Both the position numbers and the translations under genes were made by a program. From Eimeria necatrix (lineage: Eukaryota > Apicomplexa > Conoidasida > Eucoccidiorida > Eimeriidae), in the NCBI RefSeq assembly GCF_000499385.1, contig NW_013654699.1:43368-107367 (forward strand): DNA of 64,000 nt, written 5' to 3'. The notes beneath the pieces are model-generated. The model was not told the DNA's origin and ran no database searches. It saw only the letters and a list, made by a program, of their open reading frames with translations. Position 1 is the first letter of the stretch, and every line of letters starts with the position of its first letter. This document shows positions 37,718 through 47,250 of the stretch, in pieces.

Positions 37718-40700
37718 CTACAGAATGAACTTCGAGTGATCGAATTTTTCTCGCAGACAGCTCACGCTCTCCAGTACGTGCTGTCTATCGATGACGACAC
37801 TGCGTAGGGCAATCCACAGCACACTGTGTTGGTCGTAAGTGTCCTGAGAATTATAGGCCAGGCTACTAATCGAAAAGAATTCTGTGGGCAGCTCACGTGG
37901 CTCCGGGAGCGTGGAGCGAAGCATTCAAATTGATGTCGTCCAAGACCCTGAGCAGTGTAAATGGAACAAATGCAGCCATGTTAGGTTGTCGTCAGTGGAC
38001 ACTGTAGGAGGTCAACACATCCCAAGGACACGAACACATCACAAGATATCAATCAGTACGCCTGCTTAGCGCAGGTTGAACTTCACCAATGGCCAACCAC
38101 GGGAGCCATTATAGAGGCTTACTTTTCGATGACTGTGTGGAGACGACGGGCTCCGATGTTTTCAACTTGGGAATTTATTTCCCACGCCACTGCACGCAAA
38201 GCGCAACTGTCCCTGTCAAGGGCTGCCAGTCTGCTATAGCAACACACTACGCTGCAGACCTTGCAAGCAAAACTCACCACGAGCCACCTCTGATATCGCG
38301 TCATCTCTGAAATCTAGAACAATGCCCTCCGTCGCTAGCAACGCTGAGCAAGCACAATAGCACCGAAATCACGAATCTCTAGCAACGCGAACATGCAGCA
38401 AGTTGTAGAATCAGGGCTTCACGGCAGCGCAGGTCTTACCTTTGTGCTGCTCAATCAAATTGTGCCTTGTCCTCGTCAAAATCTGGCGAAAATCATGCTC
38501 AGACAAAGGGTTCAAAGTGACGCGCACAGGGAGGCGTCCTTGGAGCTCCGCGAGCATGTCGCTTGGCCGGACCGAATGAAAAGCACCTGTGGAGTAGACA
38601 TTTGAGTGCCTTAGCTGCTTCTTGTTGGCGACCAAAAAGATTCTCCCTGTTTGCTGTCTGCAAGCTCACCTGAAGCGATAAACAATATGTAGTCCGTCCT
38701 GATGTCGCCGTAACGAGTTGTCACGGTGGACCCTTCTAGTAGAGGCAACAAGTCCCTCTGCACGCCTTCATCAGATGCGTCTGGGCCGTGATATCCACCA
38801 CTTCCCTGCACACCAGCCACTGCACATTAGCATTTCCCTTACTTGCAAATAAGGTGGTGCACTAGCCCTCTGGAAATGCTTCGATTACTTCTCTGGGGCT
38901 CTCACGCTTTTGGAACAAATTTTATCTATCTCGTCGATAAACACAATGCCTTCCTGTTCCACTGCTTCCACCGCCTGCTGAATCACCATATCCTGACATC
39001 CACAATCGAACAACAGCGGCTACTCAAGTCAAGTTCTCATTAGACAACTGAATCCTGCACCTAAGCTTTTTGCTTGACTTACTTTTGTGATCATGGTGTC
39101 GAGTTCCACCTGCGTTAAGTGCGAAAGGGCCTCTTTGATTGTTACATATCGTCGTTCGATCACGCGGAAATCTGTTGAGGACATCCACCGGCTCAGCTAT
39201 ATCATGTTTCCTTTCTCACTTCCAACTAGCAACCATAAATAGGCTTAACAGTTGTGAACAAAGTGAAGAGCTATTGAATGTTCGAGAAAGACCTGATAGG
39301 CAGCGCACCGCTGGTAAATAGTGGCGGCATTCTCGAGTCCTTTGCATCTCTCATAGCACTTTCTATATCCGATAGAACTGCAAGGCAACAGGGCAAAGAC
39401 TACAAACAGCATTGCCTTGACTCCAATGGTTTACATCTCTTCCATTGCCACTTTGGGGATTTGCGCACCGCCTTGATGACTGGCAGATGGTACCATGGGC
39501 ATGTCAATCTGAATGCGCCTATTATCAAGCGAGCCTCTTCGCAGGTGCCGCAGCCACATCGAGTACTCTTCAGCCTGCATGCATGCGCAAAATCGCTCTC
39601 ACCAGGCAGCTCTGTGAACAACCCTCAGTCTGTCTGGCATCAAAATTGTGTGTCTTCGCCGCGTAGCCAACTTACTGGCATTTTTCCAGCCAGTGCCTCC
39701 AGAACTTTTGCTTCAGCCTTTTCCTTAGCTGCAAGCCTCAGCTGGGACTCGAGGATTGTCCTTTTCTGCTTTACTGCAACCTCGACGAGGTCCCTGTTTG
39801 CCCAAGCAAACGTTAGGCAGAAGCCCCGATGCAATGAAGTACAAGCAGAACTCGAATGATCTTTTATGCATATTCCAGTCAAGCAACCGACGTGTGCTAC
39901 CACCATCCCGACTTACTTGATAATCTGATCGACATCCCTGCCGTGAAACCCAACTTCCGTGTATTTGGTAGCCTCAACCTGCGCATGTTTCCATTGTGTT
40001 ATACTTCGGTTGAAAGCACACTCTATTATTTCTCTTCATCTGCAGCGTTTATGCAAGACATTCGGGCTTGTGTCAAGTGCAATAAACACATTAGGAAGTT
40101 TTGTACACATTAATCTTAGTGTAAGAGGCTGTTCGAGAGACACCTTGACGAAAGGAGCATCCAGATGCTTTGCTAGGCGCCTTGCGATTTCTGTCTTGCC
40201 GACCCCGGTGGGCCCTATCAGTAGAATATTTTTCGGCGTGATGTCGGCCCTCATTTCGGGGTCGGCAACCTGGCATATAAGAAAAGTAAACACAGAAATG
40301 CAGTAAGAGACGAATTTGCACGCCCACCAGAATGTATGAAGAGTAACAAGCGCATCGGATGCCGCCCTGATTGACTCCTTCAGAAGAGCACGCCCACCCC
40401 CCTGAAGTTTAACAAAAGTCTCCACTCTGAAAAAACATTGTTGCCGTTTCCGTGTGGCATTTCATTCGTTGGAGCTCCACCGTGGCTGGGCGCACACGAG
40501 TTACCCACCTGCCGGCGCCTCCAGCGCTGACGCAACGCGACTGCAACTGCCCTTTTGGCTTGTGTCTGTCCCACAATATAGTTGTCAAGGTATTTAACAA
40601 GAGCCTGAGGGGAACGTGACATATCTCTGAGCGAGGCGACAGAATTTCCAGTTTCTATTTGTAGGGGCGGTTCGTTGTCAAAGGCTGACTGGGGCACAGG

Positions 40701-41090
40701 CTGAAATGCACCTTGTGAGCCCCTCCACCTGGAACGGGGACCATCCTGTGGCTGATTCACAGCGTTACTTTGCAGAGCAAGTATATGCCTGCCCCGTCGA
40801 GCCTCTTTCGGCCATAGGTCACAGCAACCACATGGCTTCCTTTCTTGACACTGCGACGTGCACGCAGCAGTGGTGCAGCCCCTTATGCATCCGCTACTGC
40901 AGCCACTCTTGTAAACTGCAAAGGCGAGCTTTTCATTGCCGCATCTGCTCAACACATTAGGGGACGGGGAACAGACAGACGGCACCCGCCTCGGAATCGA
41001 CCGAAGCTGTGCAGGCGCCGCCCACCTCGCCAGCATTTGGGTGCCGGAAAAAGTTACTGCAGGACGGATGCAAAATGCCTTGGAAGACAC
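37718..41090 (-). CDS. hslU: HslU, ATPase subunit of the HslUV protease
   Basis: AAA+ unfoldase that feeds substrates to the HslV peptidase; in apicomplexans this bacterial-type complex is mitochondrial. Exons: 41090-40509, 40269-40144, 39978-39917, 39793-39676, 39574-39435, one near 39390-39296, 39171-39083, 38992-38906, 38805-38670, 38586-38440, 38343-38278, 38222-38123, 37947-37897, 37799-37718. The first about 155 residues are a Cys, Ser and Arg-rich leader, consistent with mitochondrial import. Then [20 protein letters not shown] (box II region), Walker A GPTGVGKT near residue 215, pore-loop [15 protein letters not shown], a short I-domain, Walker [20 protein letters not shown], and sensor-2 IGARRLHTV. 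The C-terminus ends HSKFIL, like the terminal segment that docks into HslV. All but the sixth exon join in phase; that exon cannot be fitted with standard sites. Convergent with POLD1. Confidence 0.95.
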
Positions 41091-44000
41091 ATTTATGCAA
41101 AAGCGAAGGCAGAAGCGGCGCGCTGTGCAGCTTTTCAGTGCGCAGCGACCAGTCGGCAGCTCTTGGGGGGTCGCTCTTTAAGTGACTCCGTTGGAAGAGC
41201 AAGAGGGACGGCAAAACACACCCCAACGAATCACAAAAGCCAATGAAGGTGTATCTATGCATTAAAAATTGACTTACACATCTCACAAATCTCCATACCC
41301 GCACTTGCGCATAGACAGTGGAATCAGTTCCTGGACCTGCCTACCGGTGCCACCGAAAGGTACTCCCTGATGTACTTCCGCTTGTCAAATATTTATCGCC
41401 GTAGTCTCATCCTTGTTCATATCAGGTATTCAGTTTTGTTGTGAAATCTATTTTATGGTATCTTCGATCGATCCATTAGGCTGTCGCGCCCTCCCAGCCG
41501 CACCTGTTGGGTGACCAGCGCTCACCTCGACACATGAACACATTTCTTCTACGAAAACAAGTGAGGAGAAATTTGTCCAAGCCAAAAGTGGGCATTACCT
41601 TATCCAGATTGGGGCGTCATGTTTAGGTTCAGGCTAAAACTCCATTCGTACCAGTGGGCCAAGAGTGACTTCCTGTACTTCGTTTCCGCGTAGATTTGCA
41701 TTAACAAGCTGTAGCTCACTAAGACGCTCCTCAGACTACATCAAAGTGATTCTACTTTAAGAAGTAACACTTTTATGGAGATATAATGTAGGCGAGCCGT
41801 GTAAGTAGGCTTGGCTGCCTAAAATGGATGTATTCAAGAAGAATGTGTTGTCTGCAGTCGGAGTCGCCCTTCACTGTTCATCTTGCTTTATTTGGAATGA
41901 AACTTAAATTTGTCATATAGCTTATTTTTCCTCAAGTAATGCGAACTGAATGCACAATTTCAGCGCGAAAATTGGAGAGGGCGTTCAGAAGGTATTCCAC
42001 CTGGTCTTTCGAGAAGTGCAATTCCACCTTGTCTTTCGAGAAATGCTAACATCCGCTGCCTCTCTCTGGGGATCTCTGTTCGTGTCTCTCAGTCCATGAA
42101 ACGGTCTATGTTTTCATTAGCTGTGTTCCAAAAGCACATCTAAGTTTCGGCCACGGAATATGAGACAACAGCAACAGAGTTTAAACGGATTAACGAGACA
42201 TGAACTAAACGCACAAAGTCCATTCACGCTATACTGCAAGCCTTGGAATATGGGCCCATTCATAGTGGTTTATTCCGTTTAGGGCGACAATGCAAGAAGA
42301 GTCTAATTTCTGTCGACGGCTATGGGCAGCTCTGAAGTATGCCACAACAACAAGGGTGTTGCTGTTACTTGCCCCCAGCTAAAGACCCCCCCACACCCAT
42401 AAGCTAAGCAGTCCACCTGTAGGGCTTCATACAGATCTTTTCAGTTGTATTCCAAAGGTTGGACACAAGACACCCGTTTTGTGGAAGCTGAGAAGCCTTG
42501 ATATGAGACTAAAAGAGTGCGGGTACACATGCGCGATTTACGAACTGGTTATTCACTCCATGTTATGCGCTCCAAAGAGAACAACGTTATACTCACTACT
42601 GAAGGCCCCGGAGCTTTGAACTCGTCTCGCGGGCACAGCAAAAGCATTGGAGTAAATAAAGCGACGGCAAATGGAGCGCAATAATAAACAAATAGCGAGT
42701 AAGCAATTACAAAATGCCATTTCGTTATCCAACTCAAGGTACAAAGGAGAAAAAAAAAACTGTTCTTTGAATATACTATGATCAAGCAGTAGGGACAGCC
42801 AGACACCCTTTACCTTCTATGTTTAGTTTGATAGAACCGAGTCTGCCATCGAGCACTTCAGCAAACCCTAGCGTGCCTCGTAAGAGTTTGGCATTAATGA
42901 ACGTGAGTGGAAGAGTATCAGTGCCAAAGAGCGCCAAGACCGCGGCCTAAAAGCTCTGAGCAGCCCTTGTGCGTGAAACATTGCTGTCACCTTCTTACGC
43001 CCAAAAGTTTCAGCATGGGGCTTTGGATTTCACGGTTTATCCTTTTTAGGTCCATGAGCTCATAGTAGCGCTTATAGGCACCACGTGTAAATGCAGGCTG
43101 CTTAGGTGTAGTCGTTCACGCACAGCAGCAACTGAAGTTAATTAAAGACAAGAAATGCTGTCACTGAAATGCAGACAGTTCATAAGGAACCCATTTGCCA
43201 CAGGGCTCCGCTATAGCCCTGGACAGCGCCAAAGCTGCACTTGCGGAGTTGAGCATGCAGCGCCAATGCCTTGTTTTTCCCTGTGATAGTTATGCAAGCT
43301 TTTCCTACAGGCCCTGTCACCCTTTCGTCACCTCATCATCTGCGGGGGAAACTCCGTACTAGATTTCCAGGAAATTCGCTTCTACGCAGAGAGCTAGTCG
43401 TCTTTAAGCCTTTCTACTGCAGTACCCTATGGGCAGTATACATCTACTTTGCCATCGAAGTTGAAAACGAATTATGAACGTAGGCGATAAATAACCGCAA
43501 GAGGAGATCGCCATGCCGTTGCTGTTCTTTATAGGAGTGAAGGGAGGAAATGTATGATCAGGCAAGACCTTTGCAAGCAAAAAGAGCAGCAAGCCCGTAA
43601 TCTGCAGAAAAGATACGTATGATCAACATTCGAGTCGGAGCCGTCTGCGAAAATATGAAACGGGTTGCGTTTGTACACATTCAAGATTTACCCGTAGAGT
43701 GACTGCCATCTCTATATTGCTGCAGCACAGATGCTTAGTGAGCTGCACTAACGAATGGCGGGTTGTGATGCCTCAAATAGTGGGTAACTTGGGTACTTTG
43801 TCAATCATCCGGTTTCCGCCGTGGGAGTGAATGCTTGAGCGTAAATCGATTCAAACAAAAATCTGCATGAATAAAGAGAACAAGCATAAGTAACATTGAA
43901 GTACGCAAGCATGCCTTGCGGCTTCACATGTCGCTCCACATGCTTCCAAATGGCAAGGACGACCAAAAGTTCCACGACATGGCAAAGTATTATGCTCCCT

Positions 44001-44434
44001 ATTTAGCCATTATGCTATTAGAAGCTTTTTAAACATGCGAGCAAAATATGAGGAGTGGGGTACAAAACGCTGTTGACATTCGTGTTCGTGCGGAGGTCAC
44101 TTGTGTGTCTTGTGTGGTGAACTGCAGATTTCGCTCGAAAGACGCTCCATCTGAAACACATATTAATTTAAGTTGCTCATCAATTGGAACGTGAGTAACC
44201 TCTGAGAACTACCCTCTGCCTCCCAAACACTTTGTTCCGAGGTCACCGTTGCAGGGACCTCCAGCCAGCCCCATCCTCAAGTGAGGTCTTCTCTGCTGTC
44301 ACTGCGAGTGAATGCAAACGAATACCTAAAATGCAAAAACTAGAGGATAAATTAACCAAATAATTGTACAGTCCCCATATTTTTCCAAAGGTTTGGCTGT
44401 CCAATGCGCAGCCGTAAGCTGAGGTTCTCTCACC
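41091..44434. other. Gene-free stretch, 3.3 kb, end of repeat-poor segment
   Basis: AT-rich sequence between the divergent HslU and CFAP119-like genes, with no frame or exon chain worth keeping. It must contain both promoters. A 27-base tandem duplication sits at 41994-42047. The first clear triplet repeats reappear only at about 44.4 kb with the next gene. Confidence 0.5.
41994..42047. repeat. Two-copy 27-bp tandem repeat
   Basis: ATTCCACCTGGTCTTTCGAG and the following bases to 42020 are repeated directly at 42021-42047 with three mismatches. The copies abut exactly. No function is known. Confidence 0.85.
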
Positions 44435-45628
44435 ATGGCAGCAGCAAGCGCGCTGCCCCTTGAGGGGATTTGCGCTGGCTCCCCACAGCCCAACGCCATT
44501 GAATATGCTACAAAAACAGCCGATGGAATCACATCACCTCGCCCATCTACAGCAGGACCCGTCGCCTCACAGGCAGCACGAGCAGCAAGAGACGTCTCTC
44601 TAGAAACACAGCCGGTTGTACTGGAGCCCGTAAAGGCACCAGCTGCAGCGGTGCGTTCCTTTCTCTCCACAGAAGCAGCGCTCGCTGCCTCTCGCAAGCC
44701 TCTATTTCTCACCAACACCCTTTTGTGCGCAACCGACGCAGCAGCGCTGCTGCAGCAGGAAAACCCCATGCACCTGGCTAGGCAGCTGGACAGGCTCTTA
44801 CAGCTACAGGAATTCGTTGTACAGCTTCGTGAGTCTACGGCTGCAATTCCGCCACATAGCTCGTCAAACGGCGGCAACAGAGACCAAAGCAATAGCAGTG
44901 GGAATCACAAGTTGGGCGATCCACCAGAAGAAAGCCGTGCAAGGGATGCTGCAGCAGTCCGTAACAACGGCAGCAGCAGTAACACGAAAAACAGCAGCAA
45001 CAGTAATAGCAACAGCAGAAGGTCCAGTCTGACTGCCCCAGTAAGGGTATCTATAGTAGGCGTAGACAGGCACGAGGATGCAGGAGCTCGCCCGCAGGCT
45101 GTTGCTGCCGCTGACAGTTCTCAGTTGGCTGCTGGCTCCCTGACGAATCAGCATACGGTGGAGCAGATAAAGCAGCAGGGTATATACCAACAGCGGCGAC
45201 AGCAGGAGATGCAGCAGCAACACGAGGATCAAGAAGCCGCAGCAGCCCACTGCGTGGCGCTGGAGTATTTCCTGTCTGCCGTCGCTTTCTGCCGGCTGAA
45301 CAGCTTTTCCCCGCGTGCCGTTTCTACATTCCTGGCTCTTCTGATTTCTGTATACAGACAATCAGTGCAGCAGCGGCTTTCTCCTTCCGCGTCTTTCGAC
45401 GTTTTTAAGTCTCAGCTACTACGACACTCCATACAGAGACCTCCATGGGCCACAGCTGTCTTTTCCTTCACACAACTACACCCCGCCACTGAATTTTTCT
45501 TAAACCATTTCCTACGGCTGCTGCCTCAGCTGCAGCAGCTGCATTCCCGACACAGCCCGCGGAGCAATCAGCACAGAAGCAGCGGTAGTCAGGGCGCTGG
45601 CTGCAGCAGCTTCTTCACCGGCAATTAG
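44435..45628 (+). CDS. CFAP119/CCDC189-like flagellar protein
   Basis: Single-exon protein of 397 residues. The C-terminal third matches the conserved region of CCDC189/CFAP119 as I recall it: ALEYFLSAVAFCRLNSFSP, then a Ser/Leu helix, then LLRHSIQRPPWATAVFSF and a final ATEFFLNHFLRLLPQL. The RHSxQRPP word is the most diagnostic. CFAP119 is a cilium and flagellum-associated protein, so in a coccidian it would be expected in flagellated microgametes. The N-terminal half is Ala-rich and contains a helix (HLARQLDRLLQLQEFVVQLR) that may correspond to the family's first conserved block. Between them lie Ser/Asn and Gln runs. Assignment rests on memory of the family motif; without a profile search it is probable, not proven. 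The next gene, the cyclophilin, ends only 301 bases downstream in convergent orientation. Confidence 0.68.
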   Translation: MAAASALPLEGICAGSPQPNAIEYATKTADGITSPRPSTAGPVASQAARAARDVSLETQPVVLEPVKAPAAAVRSFLSTEAALAASRKPLFLTNTLLCATDAAALLQQENPMHLARQLDRLLQLQEFVVQLRESTAAIPPHSSSNGGNRDQSNSSGNHKLGDPPEESRARDAAAVRNNGSSSNTKNSSNSNSNSRRSSLTAPVRVSIVGVDRHEDAGARPQAVAAADSSQLAAGSLTNQHTVEQIKQQGIYQQRRQQEMQQQHEDQEAAAAHCVALEYFLSAVAFCRLNSFSPRAVSTFLALLISVYRQSVQQRLSPSASFDVFKSQLLRHSIQRPPWATAVFSFTQLHPATEFFLNHFLRLLPQLQQLHSRHSPRSNQHRSSGSQGAGCSSFFTGN

Positions 45629-45929
45629 GCGGAATCTCAGATCTACTCCAAATGCTGCCCTAGTTTCTGAACGCCCTTAACTGTAAATAGCTTGAATTCT
45701 ACTCTTACTACTGTCTTTTTTGCTGTAGTTGCTTTTTATGATCAAGAGTAGTAGCTGGTTGCCAAAGAACTCCTGGGATAACATTGTCAGTCTCGAGAAC
45801 CCTATATCTGCATTTTTGCCGTCAAATTAAAGACAGATTACATGCCAACTGTTCCTTTTGCCCCTTCGATAACGACAACCTGCCCCTAAACGGTGTTACT
45901 GCAACAGCTTCTGGTGCCGCTGCAGGCCC

Positions 45930-47250
45930 TTACAACTCCCCACACTCTGTAATAGTGATATCCACCTTAGGCATGCCTTGGGCATCCGTCGACACGTGCT
46001 CTATTTTCCGAAGCACCTGCAGCAACAGAACGCACAGTGAAACCACAACTGCAATTCATACACAGCAGCCGTGAGCACATCAAGAGCATATACGGTACCA
46101 GCACTGCGAGGAGATACAGAAGCAACCCTCGATGTTAGCCTGAGCAGTAGCAGCAATAGAAACAACCGCTCGATATTATGGCAGACCTGATATGAGTCTC
46201 TGCCAATAACCTGCCCAAAGACATCATTGCGTCCATCCAGCCACAGGCAAGAACCACAGGTGATGAAGAATTGACAGCCGTTTGTACCGCTTCTCTGTTG
46301 CTGCTGCTTCGGGTCCTGGGGGTGCTGCTGTTGCTTGCTGCTAGATGCTGCGCTGTTAGCCATGCACAAAAGGCCTGCGCGAAAGTGCGGCACAGAGCCA
46401 GCTGCAATCGCTTTTGCTGCAGCAGCTGTTGCAGCAGCGCCCGACAAACCCTGGATCGCTTCGGGCGGAGGAGGCGCCTCCAACGGGAAACTGCTGCCGT
46501 ATATGCTCAAACTGCCCGTTCCATCACCTTTCACAAAATCTCCACCCTGCAGTGGAAACAGCACTGACACAAAAAACAGTGAGAGGTTGAAGATCTGTCA
46601 CAGCAAAGGCAAAGCGAGTGTTATCTGATGAGACGGCCAGCAGCACCACCGGCAGCAAAAAGCTGAAGCGAAATAAGAAATGCCGCCAAATTCAAAGAAA
46701 AGGGCTCACATGAATCATAAAGCCCTTAAGTACTCTGTGAAATTTGACATTTTTGTAGCCAACGGGAACAGAGTTCATCTTGTGTTCTCCTGAAGCGCAC
46801 GGGTTGCAAACTGAAAACCTTGAAACCTGAGACTTGGCGCTTAACACAGCGAACCTCAAGCCAACAGCGGCGTAATTGTGCTGTTACACCTTCCAAGTAG
46901 AGACAGACACCGCGCAGTCCCTGCCCGTGCAGTTGCAGCCGCGTCAAGCCAGCAAAGAAATGACCACTCCAGCAGGCACATTAACTGCAGCAGCACAGCA
47001 GCAGAAGCATCCTCCGCAATAGCAGCAGCGGGATGCTGTTACCCGTGCAGAATTGCCTGAAGTTCTCGGCGCATTTGGGCATAAGGTGTTTGAAGAGTTC
47101 AATTTTGATTCTTCCCATTGCGTGCGATCCGACAGAAACGTCTAGAAAGACGACAGGATTTGATGGGTCTGTCAAGGGCCGCGATCCACCAGCCAGAGCG
47201 TCTGCGTAGGAGAAGCCGGCAACTCCTACTTCCATACTCTCCCCAGCCAT
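45930..47250 (-). CDS. Cyclophilin-type peptidyl-prolyl isomerase, PPIH-like
   Basis: Exons 47250-47043, 46789-46710, 46546-46187 and 46016-45930 join in phase to 244 residues. The core reads [84 protein letters not shown], and ends ITITECGEL. This order and the DGTGxxSIYG word place it with cyclophilin H, the spliceosomal U4/U6 snRNP cyclophilin. The N-terminus has an extra about 30 residues. A Gln and Ala-rich insertion sits in exon 3 between SSFPLE and AGLLCMANS, where other cyclophilins have a short loop. Active-site Arg, Phe and Trp are kept, but the usual Gln of FMIQGG is His (FMIH) and the His of GKHVVFG is Asn (GRNDVFG), so catalytic activity may be weak. Introns read CTG on the sense strand, exon 3 reads CAG. 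Confidence 0.94.

Noticed and set aside
44326..44892. 188-residue minus-strand frame opposite the CFAP119-like gene
   Set aside because: Antisense shadow of the Ala and Gln-rich N-terminus; no motif, while the plus frame carries the conserved C-terminal module.
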